64,000 nt of DNA, taken from Clostridium sp. KNHs214 (lineage in GTDB: Bacteria; Bacillota; Clostridia; Clostridiales; Clostridiaceae). The stretch covers positions 1,116,001-1,180,000 of the forward strand of contig NZ_JQMW01000009.1 of NCBI RefSeq assembly GCF_000744935.1, read 5' to 3'. Shown here piece after piece: positions 1-9,069 of the stretch. The notes under the pieces were generated by a model, which ran no database searches, was not told the origin of the DNA, and was given only the letters and a program-made list of their open reading frames with translations. The first letter of the stretch is position 1; each line of letters begins with the position of its first letter. The position numbers were made by a program, and so were the translations under genes.

Positions 1-813
1 TTTAAGTAAATCTGCTGAAATTTCGAAATGAAAAGTGGTCCCTACACTTTCATCCTGTTCTGCTATAAACCTCCATATTTCTTTTGCAAAATCATCTTTA
101 CAATTAAAAGTTCTATCAACAAATTTTACAAGCCTCACTTTTTTATCCAAGAAAAACTTTAATTCATTTTTTACCCTATCTATATCTAAAAATCTCACCT
201 TTCTATCTACAGAGGAAAGACAATACTTACATCTAAATGGACATCCTCTGGAAGCTTCATAATAAACTATTTTATTTTCCAAATTATCCTCTTCACTATA
301 TGGAAACACTATTTTATTTATATCTAGTATATCTCTAATTCCTCCATAATAAACTTCTCCTTGAATTTTAGTATAAAGTCCCTTTACTTTTTTCATACTA
401 TCCTCAAGGGACTTCCCATGTTGCATACTTTCTAAAAGAGTCTTAATAAATTCTCTATATGTTTCTTCTCCTTCTCCTTCCATAATGTAGTCCATGCTGT
501 TTTGCAATAAAAAATTCGTAGGTTCAAAGGATACCTCTGGTCCTCCTGCAAAAATAGCTATATCATTATTTATTAATTTTATTATAGTTGCCATTTCCCT
601 AATAAATTGGATATTCCATATATAGCAAGAAAAACCTATCACATCAGGTTTTTCTTTTATTATTTCCTTTACTACTCTTTCCTTTAAATCATTTATAGAA
701 AATTCTAATGTATTACATTCATAATCTAAATCCCTTGTATATGCTTTTAAATATCTAATTGCTAAATTACTGTGAATAAATTTTGAATTAACACCTACTA
801 ATAAAACTTTCAT
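1..813 (-). CDS. B12-binding radical SAM protein, C-terminus cut by window edge
   Basis: From the ATG at 813 an open frame runs off the left edge (271 codons seen). It opens MKVLLVGVNSKFIHSNLAIR, the usual start of a cobalamin-binding Rossmann domain, and carries CPFRCKYC with cysteines at about 191, 195 and 198, the CxxxCxxC loop that binds the radical-SAM 4Fe-4S cluster. Family knowledge: these enzymes use SAM and often cobalamin for methyl transfer or other radical chemistry; the substrate cannot be told here. The upstream gene's stop lies one base before this ATG (stop 815-817), so the two form an operon. The substrate-determining C-terminal part lies outside the window. Confidence 0.85.
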   Translation of the reverse strand, partial: MKVLLVGVNSKFIHSNLAIRYLKAYTRDLDYECNTLEFSINDLKERVVKEIIKEKPDVIGFSCYIWNIQFIREMATIIKLINNDIAIFAGGPEVSFEPTNFLLQNSMDYIMEGEGEETYREFIKTLLESMQHGKSLEDSMKKVKGLYTKIQGEVYYGGIRDILDINKIVFPYSEEDNLENKIVYYEASRGCPFRCKYCLSSVDRKVRFLDIDRVKNELKFFLDKKVRLVKFVDRTFNCKDDFAKEIWRFIAEQDESVGTTFHFEISADLLK

Positions 814-814
814 A

Positions 815-1315
815 CTAACATCCTTTCTTCTTAGCCCTTATAAAGAACACTTCATCATTATAGTCAAAATCAATTATATCAAATTTTAAAGTTAATAGTT
901 TTATTATATTCTCTTTTGAATTATCATTAAAGGGATTAATATCTATTAAATTCATTATTCTTATATTATTTTCGGAAATTACAACTTTTATTTTATAATT
1001 GAATGTTTTTTTTACTCCTTTATCCACATCCCATATATAGATTTCTCCATTCTCCTTTAATACCTCCCATGCAAACTGAAAAACTTTTTCTTTTTCACTG
1101 TTTGTCCAAATATTTTTTAAAGAAAAGAATAACACGCACCTATCGTACTTATCCCTATCCAAAACCTCTTTACCTTCACTATATACATAATCTATATCCA
1201 GTGCCCCATCATCTCTTTTACAAAGATTATACACTATACCATAATCCTTATATCCAATATCTAAAACGCTGCCCTCTAATTTCATCTCATGCAAATCTAA
1301 TATTTTTTCTTTCAA
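815..1315 (-). CDS. Small class I methyltransferase-like protein
   Basis: 166 residues. The segment GSVLDIGYKDYG near residue 15 resembles motif I (SAM-binding glycine loop) of class I methyltransferases, and ENGEIYIWDVDKG fits the later beta-strand region of the fold. It is shorter than a typical full methyltransferase and the glycine loop is poor, so catalysis is uncertain. It is immediately upstream of, and almost touches, the radical SAM gene, so the two are probably co-transcribed. No signal peptide or membrane segment is seen. It could also be a non-catalytic Rossmann partner. Confidence 0.55.
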   Translation of the reverse strand: MKEKILDLHEMKLEGSVLDIGYKDYGIVYNLCKRDDGALDIDYVYSEGKEVLDRDKYDRCVLFFSLKNIWTNSEKEKVFQFAWEVLKENGEIYIWDVDKGVKKTFNYKIKVVISENNIRIMNLIDINPFNDNSKENIIKLLTLKFDIIDFDYNDEVFFIRAKKKGC

Positions 1316-1484
1316 TTTTATCCCCCCATAGTCTATGGATTTTACTTGTTCATAAGTTTTTATTTGTTATTGTTCAAACTTTCGCTCATGATTTTGAATT
1401 TCTACATTAATATAAATAATAAAAATATAAAGTAGCTTTTAATTTAAATTATTTAATTTATTCTTAATTCTAATTATAATATAA

Positions 1485-1523
1485 AAAAGACACTTGTTCC
1501 ATCATTTGGAATAAGTGCTTTTA
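1485..1523 (-). terminator. Rho-independent terminator of the phospholipase-like gene
   Basis: On the minus strand a stem pairing GCACTTATTCCA with TGGAACAAGTGT closes a short loop and is followed by a run of T. It overlaps the stop codon of the gene at 1502-2218. Confidence 0.8.
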
Positions 1524-2218
1524 TATTCATCATAATAATCTAGTAAAAATCCCGCAGTAGTCTTTTGTGCCTCACCTATTATTTTTCGTGATACCTTATC
1601 ATATCTCTCTTCTAAGTTATCAATATCTTTAAATTCCCTATAGGTATTATCTGCAAACACTGCATTGCTTTTTATATATTCCTCTATATAATTAAATCTC
1701 TTGATACTTTTTTCTTCTTCAAAAGAATAATCACTCATGAGCTTACTTATTATCCATATTTCAAATTTCCTATGACTTTTTAATAATTTATTATTTACAT
1801 GCTGCGGCACCGTAGCATCTTGAATCAAATGGCAAGCAGCTCCAAAATAAAATAGAGATTTTTTAATTTCCTTTTCTCTTAAATATATAAGTGATCTTTC
1901 ATAATATTTTTTGCATTCTGTTAATGCATCTGAAAATCCGTACAGTCCCTTACCCTTCACTACATGATAAAAATGATTAGAGCTCTTAAAATCTTGATCT
2001 GCCCAAACTACTCCTTCATTCATGTTTCTTATATTCTCTCTAAAAAAGTTATATTCCTCTTCATATCCATTTATTTTTAGTATATTTACAGCTTTTAAAT
2101 TTATAAATTTATGAACTGTACAGTGAGTTTTTAAAACCTTCTTCTTAATTGGATTTACCGCAAACATTATACCTTTTAGTGTACTTCCGTAAGTTCTTTC
2201 AATTTTCTTTGGCTTCAT
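1502..2218 (-). CDS. Zinc-dependent phospholipase C-like protein
   Basis: 238 residues. Visible metal ligands match the zinc-dependent phospholipase C / alpha-toxin N-domain fold: H32 and H36, WADQD around 72-76, NHFYH at 81-85, and HLIQDATVPQH at 130-140. The H-x3-D-x5-H spacing in the last motif is that of the trinuclear zinc site. There is no signal peptide and no C-terminal PLAT/C2 domain, so unlike secreted alpha-toxin it is probably intracellular or released in another way. Members of this family without export signals are common in clostridia and their substrate is not established. It is transcribed with or next to 2244-3557, separated by a short gap. Confidence 0.75.
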   Translation of the reverse strand: MKPKKIERTYGSTLKGIMFAVNPIKKKVLKTHCTVHKFINLKAVNILKINGYEEEYNFFRENIRNMNEGVVWADQDFKSSNHFYHVVKGKGLYGFSDALTECKKYYERSLIYLREKEIKKSLFYFGAACHLIQDATVPQHVNNKLLKSHRKFEIWIISKLMSDYSFEEEKSIKRFNYIEEYIKSNAVFADNTYREFKDIDNLEERYDKVSRKIIGEAQKTTAGFLLDYYDEYKSTYSK

Positions 2219-2243
2219 TAATTCTTCCCCCAGTCACTTTATA

Positions 2244-3557
2244 CTATTTATCCTTACATATTATTTTTCTCAATTTAGTGTAAATTATTACTCCTATAAT
2301 GCCTAATGATAATATTACTAAATAAAAATAAATAAATTTATTATTTTTCTCCACTTTTTGTGAACTAATGCTCCCAATCCAAAGCATTCCCTTTTTTCTA
2401 TCTAGTATATTTAATCCGGCTTCACTAAATTCCAAAGAAATCTTTTCACTTCCCTCTATAAGGGCCTTTTTCCTTAATACTAAATTTTTATTTAAGCTAT
2501 AAAGCTTCATTTCCTTGGAATCGAAAAAATAAATAGCATCTTTATATCCCAGTAATCCCTTTTTATCTACTGTCAAATCGCATAAAGTATTAAGTGTTTC
2601 ATGTTGATATAAAGGTGCAGGTGGGTTAGTAGAAGGATGTTTATCTAGCAAAAATCCTATTCTTTCACCATTCTTACCTTTAAATCTAGGAGAATTTATT
2701 GGGTCGCCACCTGAATAATCAGGCCAGCCATACCATATTCCTTTTTTTATTTGATATATATAATCTACATCACCTTTAATAGGTCTAAGACCTCTATCTT
2801 CCATACCTCCTATAATAGCAATTAACTTGTCTTCGCTGTTAAATTCCATTCCTTCTATATTTCTTATACCCCAAGCAAAGTTTTCAATGGCTCCTGTACT
2901 TAGATTATACATTATAACACTACCGTTACCTGGAAAATGTCCAGGTACTATTTGTCCCTTTACATTAGAAGTACCATAAGGTACAAAAGCTCCAGTTTTT
3001 TTATCACCAAAATTCTTACCTTTAACTATACATGTCTTTGGAGAAATGTCACAATTATATGGGTATTCCCTTAACCAGGTATTATCCTCCCCCACTATTC
3101 CAGAATTAGTGGCTGTTCCTATAGATACATATAAGTAATTTCCTGATATTTTTATTTTACTATTAAAATAATCTCCAAAATTAGGCAGCTTATCTATTAA
3201 AATTTTGCTATTATTATTATTTATATCATATTCATATATTGTCTTTTCCGAGGAATAATATAATTTGTTTTTATATAAAGCTATACTATTTATGTTCAAG
3301 TCCCTATCTTTAAACAAATAATAGCTATCCCCATTATTTTTAATAACTTGGATTTTATCTTTATAAGCTATATAATACTCATCCTTATCTGAAACGCAAA
3401 AGTCTCTAGCGCCCCTTAAACCCTTAAAACGCAATTGGCAATTAAAATTTTCTTCTAAAGATTTGATATCTATTTTATTATTACTGTATTTATTCATATT
3501 AAAACTTAAAATCGCCAATACTGTTATTACAACAACCCACTTAATTATCTTTTTCAT
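2244..3557 (-). CDS. Membrane-anchored glucose/sorbosone dehydrogenase-like beta-propeller
   Basis: 437 residues. An N-terminal hydrophobic stretch (about 5-24) and a C-terminal one (about 405-427) suggest an outside domain tethered at both ends. The central region has features of the soluble PQQ-type sugar dehydrogenase propeller family, such as NFAWGIRNIEGMEF and YGWPDYSGGDPINSPRF. Family knowledge: these domains may oxidise aldoses or act only as propeller binding domains; PQQ use cannot be judged here. The downstream phospholipase-like gene starts 26 bases after its stop, so they may form an operon. The substrate is unknown. Confidence 0.7.
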   Translation of the reverse strand: MKKIIKWVVVITVLAILSFNMNKYSNNKIDIKSLEENFNCQLRFKGLRGARDFCVSDKDEYYIAYKDKIQVIKNNGDSYYLFKDRDLNINSIALYKNKLYYSSEKTIYEYDINNNNSKILIDKLPNFGDYFNSKIKISGNYLYVSIGTATNSGIVGEDNTWLREYPYNCDISPKTCIVKGKNFGDKKTGAFVPYGTSNVKGQIVPGHFPGNGSVIMYNLSTGAIENFAWGIRNIEGMEFNSEDKLIAIIGGMEDRGLRPIKGDVDYIYQIKKGIWYGWPDYSGGDPINSPRFKGKNGERIGFLLDKHPSTNPPAPLYQHETLNTLCDLTVDKKGLLGYKDAIYFFDSKEMKLYSLNKNLVLRKKALIEGSEKISLEFSEAGLNILDRKKGMLWIGSISSQKVEKNNKFIYFYLVILSLGIIGVIIYTKLRKIICKDK

Positions 3558-3637
3558 ATTCCTCTCCCCAATAATTATTCCTAAATTATATATATTTTAT
3601 TGGAAAGATTAATATGTATATAGATTAAAATATATGT

Positions 3638-4219
3638 TTAAAGTGCTTCTTCTTCCATGTCTACATGATCTTTTTCCACTTCTGATAAAGCATTAAATAT
3701 TTTCACTACATTTTCATCATTAATATCTTTTCTATATTTATTATAATACTCAACTGCATGTAATTCTCTCTTTCTTGCTAGTTCCAATAAATCTCTATCC
3801 CCACCTTCTCCTTTATACTTGCTATAGTCTAACTTAGTCAATATAGGAAGCTCCGAGAATCCCCCCATTTTTTTATGAATATTCGCATGCACAAGCTCAA
3901 TTTTAGCTAAATGAAGAAACATTTTCTTAATCTCCTCATCTTCTACCAAAAGTGCAACTTCAGCGTAAAACTCACTATTAAACACTTCCAATTTCATAGC
4001 ATGATCTAGTATTTTTTTAGCATCCTTATTTAATTCGGAACTATTAATTTCTATAGTTTTTTCATCTAAAGAGACTAGATATTCATTAGTAACTCCACAA
4101 AATGGACAATACTTTATTTCCTCTAAAGTATTTTTTTCTGGTACACCACTGCTATTTATATTATAATTTTTTTCACTTATAATCATTCCACATATTCTAC
4201 ATTTTAACACTTCTATCAC
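3638..4219 (-). CDS. Rubrerythrin-type protein with N-terminal rubredoxin-like domain
   Basis: 193 residues. The N-terminus has two CxxC pairs (CRIC at 7-10 and CPFC at 38-41), a rubredoxin-like metal knuckle. The remainder is a four-helix ferritin-like domain with carboxylate/histidine motifs (EFYAE, KIELVHANIH, KRELHAVEYY, EVEKDHVDME) that would bind a di-iron site. The domain order (rubredoxin first) is the reverse of classical rubrerythrin. Family role: reduction of hydrogen peroxide in anaerobes. It has its own upstream region of about 350 bp shared with the divergent LysM remnant. Confidence 0.8.
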   Translation of the reverse strand: MIEVLKCRICGMIISEKNYNINSSGVPEKNTLEEIKYCPFCGVTNEYLVSLDEKTIEINSSELNKDAKKILDHAMKLEVFNSEFYAEVALLVEDEEIKKMFLHLAKIELVHANIHKKMGGFSELPILTKLDYSKYKGEGGDRDLLELARKRELHAVEYYNKYRKDINDENVVKIFNALSEVEKDHVDMEEEAL

Positions 4220-4565
4220 ATCTCCTTATTTATCCATACTATAAATGAGAAAATTTCTCCTATATTCATCTATGAATATTTTTATAACATTTATTTTTAG
4301 CACCTAACTTATTATTTACTATTATACATCAATACTAGGCCTATAATCAAAGCTGCACAATGTTTAAATTTTTTTAATTATATGATTATCCCACAAAAAG
4401 CATTACATTACCTGAATTATACCTTATTGTGGGTTAATCATTATATAGATTATATCTTACATTTATATTCCATTTACCCCTTTTATCTACTATAAAAAAT
4501 ACTTTTGATTTATATTATACTCTTTATATAACTTTACAAATCTTATAAACATTAAGGAGGCAATT
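4220..4565. other. Divergent intergenic region with long dyad
   Basis: No gene is seen. The region separates the rubrerythrin gene (minus) from the LysM remnant (plus). It contains a 14-bp inverted repeat: TGATTATCCCACAA at 4383-4396 and TTGTGGGTTAATCA at 4427-4440, one offset base in the arms. There is no T-run, so it is more likely a regulator site or structured leader than a terminator. Confidence 0.45.
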
Positions 4566-4691
4566 ATGAAGAGCAAAAAAGTTTGCATATTATTGACAAC
4601 ATTTCTTTTAAGTTTTCCCATAAGTGTACATGCCCAAAACATAAGTTATAATGTAAAAAGTGGTGACACTCTTTGGAAGTTAATATCTTAA
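4566..4691 (+). pseudogene. Truncated secreted LysM protein (remnant)
   Basis: A 41-codon frame with a good ribosome site (AAGGAGG seven bases before ATG) encodes a complete signal peptide ending around VHAQ and then NVKSGDTLWKLIS, the first half of a LysM peptidoglycan-binding repeat, before TAA. Normal LysM repeats are about 45 residues and usually occur in multi-domain wall proteins, so this looks like the surviving 5' end of a decayed gene. It could alternatively be a leader peptide, because a hairpin with a T-run follows immediately before the next gene. Confidence 0.65.
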
Positions 4692-4730
4692 AAGCTAGCG
4701 GACGTTAAAATAAAGAATATAATTTTGTTT

Positions 4731-4774
4731 CCTCACATAAATATTAATGACATTACTATATGTGAGGATTTTTT
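4731..4774 (+). terminator. Terminator or attenuator before the SpoVB-like gene
   Basis: CCTCACATA at 4731-4739 pairs with TATGTGAGG at 4759-4767, followed by six T. The T-run ends directly at the ATG of the gene at 4775. It either ends transcription of the LysM remnant or attenuates the flippase gene. Confidence 0.7.
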
Positions 4775-6289
4775 ATGAGTAAAGATGCTTTTTTTAGAAA
4801 TTCAATTATACTTACGTGTTCTAATTTTATAACAGGAATACTTAAATTTATGTTTTCTATAATTTTATCACAAACTTTAGGCCCCATGGGTCTTGGCCTT
4901 TATTCTCTCATAATGCCTGTATATGATTTTTTCGCTGTGGTGGTTTGTGGTGGAATGATTACTGCTATGTCAAAGCAATGCGCCTACTTTAATGGTAAAA
5001 AAGAATTTGGGAATCTACATAAGTCTGTAAAGGTTTCGTTATTCTTCGATTTTTTGTGGGCTTTAATTATAGCATTAATTTTGTTTTTATTTTCACCATT
5101 AATAAGCAATAGCATAATAAAGGACTCCCGTGCTCTATATTCCTTATGGGTTATATGTCCTGCTATTATTTTCGTAGCTTTATCCGCCATTTTAAAAGGA
5201 TACTTTTACGGTATATCTAAAGTTTTCACTCCATCACTTATAGATATTTTAGAAAAAGCAGTTAGAATGATTGTCATAGTATCACTTATATCTTATTTTA
5301 ACCTTACTGACATAACTAAAACCGTTACTATAACATACATGGCTTTAACTGTAGGGGAATTTTTTAGTTTTACATTTTTATTTATATTTTATAAAAAAAA
5401 CAAATGTAATTATCCTGTATATTATAAAAACACTAAAAGATCTTTAGAACTTGTTTGGGGAGTATTGATAATTTCTTTACCTCTTTGCATAAATGGTATG
5501 CTAACCACAGGCTTATATACAGTATCTACTTTAATGCTGCCTAAGCGACTAATATATGGTGGACTATTGCATGAGGAAGCACTGGCCTTAATAGGTAAAT
5601 TTTCTGGAATGGCTTTTACTATAATTTTTTTCCCTTTTATTGCAGTTAATTCCCTCTCCACTATACTAGTTCCTGATATATCAGAAAATTTAAGTAAGGG
5701 AAACTTTTCATCTCTTCAAAGACGTTTTTCGCAAGTTATAAATATATCCTTTGTTTTAGGTATGGCCACGCTTTTTATTTGCTTAAGTATACCAGATAAT
5801 CTAGGGCAGTTATTTTTCAAAAGAAATGATTTAGCACCCTTTATCAAATTTGCAGCCTTATCAGCTCCTTTTATCTATGTATCTAGTACAACCTTTGGTA
5901 TATTAAATGGGCTAGGAAAGCAAAAAATAGTTTTAAGAAATTCAGTTTTATCTGCCTTAATAGAATTAATTTTAATATACATTTTAGTTTCTATTCCAAG
6001 AATAAATATTTATGGTTATGGAATTAGCTTAATAATAACCTCACTATTTACATTAATAGCTAATCTATACGAAATCAGAAAAGAATATTTTATAGAATTC
6101 TCTTTTATTAATATACTGAGTCATTTGTTTTTAGGTATAATAGTATTTTTAACTTTAACCATATTAAACAATTTAATTATCACTAATAATTTAATTATAA
6201 AAAATATCTTATTAATAATATTAGGCTTTGCAATATTCATTTTTTCTTCTTCAATTTTATATCCTATTTTAAGACATCAGCATTCGTAA
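4775..6289 (+). CDS. SpoVB-like polysaccharide/lipid flippase (MOP superfamily)
   Basis: 504 residues made mostly of hydrophobic helices (about 12-14), the size and layout of the SpoVB/Wzx branch of the MOP exporter superfamily. The N-terminal segment SQTLGPMGLGLYSLIMPVYD is typical of clostridial stage V sporulation protein B-like proteins. Family role: moving lipid-linked cell-wall or cortex precursors across the membrane. It is convergent with a second MOP gene at 6460-8064. Its start is close behind an attenuator-like hairpin, and the usual ribosome site is weak because the hairpin occupies that position. Confidence 0.75.
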   Translation: MSKDAFFRNSIILTCSNFITGILKFMFSIILSQTLGPMGLGLYSLIMPVYDFFAVVVCGGMITAMSKQCAYFNGKKEFGNLHKSVKVSLFFDFLWALIIALILFLFSPLISNSIIKDSRALYSLWVICPAIIFVALSAILKGYFYGISKVFTPSLIDILEKAVRMIVIVSLISYFNLTDITKTVTITYMALTVGEFFSFTFLFIFYKKNKCNYPVYYKNTKRSLELVWGVLIISLPLCINGMLTTGLYTVSTLMLPKRLIYGGLLHEEALALIGKFSGMAFTIIFFPFIAVNSLSTILVPDISENLSKGNFSSLQRRFSQVINISFVLGMATLFICLSIPDNLGQLFFKRNDLAPFIKFAALSAPFIYVSSTTFGILNGLGKQKIVLRNSVLSALIELILIYILVSIPRINIYGYGISLIITSLFTLIANLYEIRKEYFIEFSFINILSHLFLGIIVFLTLTILNNLIITNNLIIKNILLIILGFAIFIFSSSILYPILRHQHS

Positions 6290-6421
6290 AGCCCTGAACT
6301 GCTCATGCGTTATATAAATTTTAAGGCATTAAAAAGACTTATAATAACATATAATTTCAATCTATTCTTTTAAGTCTATTCTATCAACTTAAAAAATTTT
6401 ATAGTATGCGGATAAAATAGT

Positions 6422-6458
6422 AAAAGTCCTTCAAGCATTTAAATTTGAAGGACTTTTT
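6422..6458. terminator. Bidirectional terminator between two flippase genes
   Basis: AAAAGTCCTTCAA pairs with TTGAAGGACTTTTT on either side of a short loop; A-run on one side and T-run on the other allow termination of both convergent genes. Confidence 0.85.
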
Positions 6459-6459
6459 A

Positions 6460-8064
6460 CTATTTTATTTGACTAATCATTTTCTTTGGCAATAATCTAA
6501 TTAATTTATTAGGAACAGTTTCTAAATCTTTCTTTGTTATTCCTCTAAAAACTATTAAACTATATAAGTATATTAAAGCTCCAACTCCAATAGCTGCTAA
6601 TGTAGCTATTGCATTACTTATATATCCTTTAAACACTAGAGATATAACTGCATTAACAGGTACATATACTGCTAACACTGCTATGCTCATAATTATAGAG
6701 GCTATTAATGGTTTTTTCATGTTTTTATATAAATTAACTCTTACCCTTAAAACTCTATTTATAGTAATGTAATTTAAAAATAACGGTATTAAAAAGCATA
6801 CTATATTTCCTGCTACTGCACCTAGTATATTTATTTTAGCTATTCCCACAAGTATATAATTTGTAATTATCTTACCTAATAATCCCAAAATAGCATATAA
6901 GGTAACTAAATATAGCTTTCCTATACCTTGCAAAATAGTTGTTTGGATTTGAACTACAGACATAAGTATCACCACTGAAGATCCTAAAAGCATCAACATA
7001 TATCCACCTCTAACATGGAGAAGTTCATATATAGGTTTACTTAAAACAGCAAGTCCAAAAGCTGCAGGTATTGATATTAAAAAACATAATCTAAATGCAT
7101 AATTTATCTTTTTTCCTACTTCTTTTTTATCATTTAAAGCAGCTGCACCAGATATAGCAGGCAACAGAGCTGCAGCTAAACAAGATATTATGGCTATAGG
7201 AACATTTATTAAACTATTGTACTTACTCAGCCATCCAAATAGTTCCTCTGTAACACTTACAAATCCCGCTGAAATCAATCTAGATTTTACATTCCAAAGG
7301 TCTACCAATGCACCTGCATTTTGTAGTCCTATACATACGGTCATAGGTATTGAATAATTCAATATTTTTTTTACTAGTTTCTTATTACTGTATCTTTTTA
7401 TCGTCTTAGCATTATATCCTTTAGGAACTTTTATATGTCTATTTTTATGGTAAACCATCACTAAATATACTGAAGCTACACAAGCTCCTAATGAGGTACC
7501 TATAGTTCCTCCTGCAGCTCCCATTTCAGGTCCATTTTTAACTAAAATAGTAGCAAAAACAAGACTAAAAACTGTATTTATTATTTGCTCAATAACCTGT
7601 GATATTGCTGTTGGTGTCATATTACTTCTTCCTTGAAAATATCCCCTATAAGCTGTAAGTATAGAAGTAAATAACACCGTAGGAGCCAAAGCTTTAATTG
7701 CTAAAGCTGATGATTTAGACTTTGTGGCTGCAGCCAGCGGCGTTGCTAAGAAGAACATCAAAGCCGACATAATTATTCCTAAAGCCAATAGCATTGTTCT
7801 AGCAATCTTAAAGCTTTTAACAGCGTCTTTATAGTTCTCCAAGGCAAATAACTCAGACATTATTTTTGAAATAGCCACTGGTATTCCTGAGTTAGTCACC
7901 ACATATATAAATGCATAAACTATATAGGCAGCAGCGTACATACCATATCCTTTATCTCCTAGTATATTTATTAGAAAAGGTAAGTAAACTACAGATAATA
8001 CTTTCGATATAATTTGTGCAGCTGACAGCACTGCAAAACTTTTAGTTGTAGATTGTTTTTTCAT
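6460..8064 (-). CDS. MurJ/YtgP-like lipid flippase (MOP superfamily)
   Basis: 534 residues with about 14 predicted membrane helices. The opening (AAQIISKVLSVVYLPFLINI, then GDKGYGMYAAAYIVY) and length fit the YtgP/SpoVB group, which in Bacillus includes the lipid II flippase MurJ. Expected role: flipping the peptidoglycan precursor lipid II. It is 12 bases downstream of the pseudouridine synthase gene on the same strand, suggesting an operon. Assignment to MurJ rather than a sporulation paralogue is inferred from general similarity only. Confidence 0.7.
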   Translation of the reverse strand: MKKQSTTKSFAVLSAAQIISKVLSVVYLPFLINILGDKGYGMYAAAYIVYAFIYVVTNSGIPVAISKIMSELFALENYKDAVKSFKIARTMLLALGIIMSALMFFLATPLAAATKSKSSALAIKALAPTVLFTSILTAYRGYFQGRSNMTPTAISQVIEQIINTVFSLVFATILVKNGPEMGAAGGTIGTSLGACVASVYLVMVYHKNRHIKVPKGYNAKTIKRYSNKKLVKKILNYSIPMTVCIGLQNAGALVDLWNVKSRLISAGFVSVTEELFGWLSKYNSLINVPIAIISCLAAALLPAISGAAALNDKKEVGKKINYAFRLCFLISIPAAFGLAVLSKPIYELLHVRGGYMLMLLGSSVVILMSVVQIQTTILQGIGKLYLVTLYAILGLLGKIITNYILVGIAKINILGAVAGNIVCFLIPLFLNYITINRVLRVRVNLYKNMKKPLIASIIMSIAVLAVYVPVNAVISLVFKGYISNAIATLAAIGVGALIYLYSLIVFRGITKKDLETVPNKLIRLLPKKMISQIK

Positions 8065-8076
8065 AAAAGCACCTTC

Positions 8077-9033
8077 CTAAAATTTAAATACATCTTTTTT
8101 AATTTTCTTTAAAATAGGTGGTAAACTCTCTGCTATGGTTTTATTTTCCATATAGGCTAACTTTCCATCACAAGCTTTAAATATTAATTTATATGCATAT
8201 AAAAACTGAAAATCTAATGCATATTTGTTTTGAAAGAAGTTATTTATCTTTTTATCACCATATTTAGGATCACCTACTATTGGATTACCTAGAAATCTTA
8301 AATGAGCCCTTAGTTGATGACTTCTTCCTGTTATTAAATCTATATCTATTAATGTATATGCTCCTATGGTTTGAATCACTTTAACATCCATAGCTATTTT
8401 TTTAGTATTTTCTTTAGGTTCCTTATAAATTTTAGATATATTGCTATCCTCATCTTTAGATATATAGGCTTCATAAATTCCTTCACTAATCTTACCTATT
8501 ACTAAAGCTGTATAGTACTTTTTAACTCTTCTTTCTCTAATAAGTTCATTTAAAAGTTTTAAGCTCTCAAAGTTTTTACCATATATCACTACGCCAGATG
8601 TATTCCTATCTAATCTATTACAAGGTGCTGGAGTGAATGTTATTTCTTTTTCTGGTGTATAATCTCCTTTTTCAAAAAGGTATGACAATACATAGTCTGT
8701 TAATGTATCTTCTCCATTTTTTTTATCTGAGTGAACCAAAACTCCTGGCCATTTTTCTACAATTAAAATATTTTCATCCTCATAAGTTATCTTTAGAAAT
8801 CCAGTATCCAATCTTTTTACTTCTTTTTTAGAAGAATTAGTTTGGATATCCTCAAAAACCAGAATATCTCCTTCATTAAGAGAATAATTTTGCTTAACTT
8901 TTTTTCCGTTTACTCGCACTCCACCTGTTCTTATAGCTTTAAATATTCTACTTAAAGGTACATCTTTAAGTAATTTTCTTAAAAATTTATCCATTCTCTG
9001 ACCAGCTTCATTTGATCCTATTTCTATTTTCAT
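8077..9033 (-). CDS. RluA-family pseudouridine synthase
   Basis: 318 residues. An N-terminal S4 RNA-binding domain (about 1-65, with RIFKAIRTGGVRVNGKKVK) is followed by the RluA catalytic domain with CNRLDRNTSGVVIYGKN; the aspartate after R-L is the catalytic residue. GRSHQLRAHLRFLGNPIVGD is the other conserved family block. Such enzymes isomerise uridine in 23S rRNA (RluC/RluD type); the exact target uridine cannot be read from sequence. It lies in a minus-strand run with the M20 hydrolase upstream and the MurJ-like gene downstream. Confidence 0.9.
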   Translation of the reverse strand: MKIEIGSNEAGQRMDKFLRKLLKDVPLSRIFKAIRTGGVRVNGKKVKQNYSLNEGDILVFEDIQTNSSKKEVKRLDTGFLKITYEDENILIVEKWPGVLVHSDKKNGEDTLTDYVLSYLFEKGDYTPEKEITFTPAPCNRLDRNTSGVVIYGKNFESLKLLNELIRERRVKKYYTALVIGKISEGIYEAYISKDEDSNISKIYKEPKENTKKIAMDVKVIQTIGAYTLIDIDLITGRSHQLRAHLRFLGNPIVGDPKYGDKKINNFFQNKYALDFQFLYAYKLIFKACDGKLAYMENKTIAESLPPILKKIKKDVFKF

Positions 9034-9069
9034 ATTGTATCACTCCTATTTTTCATTTGTTGCCGTATT

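Noticed and set aside
1003-1410. 135-codon plus-strand frame opposite the methyltransferase-like gene
   Set aside because: It is antisense to a real gene, has odd composition (many P, Y, L) and no ribosome site.
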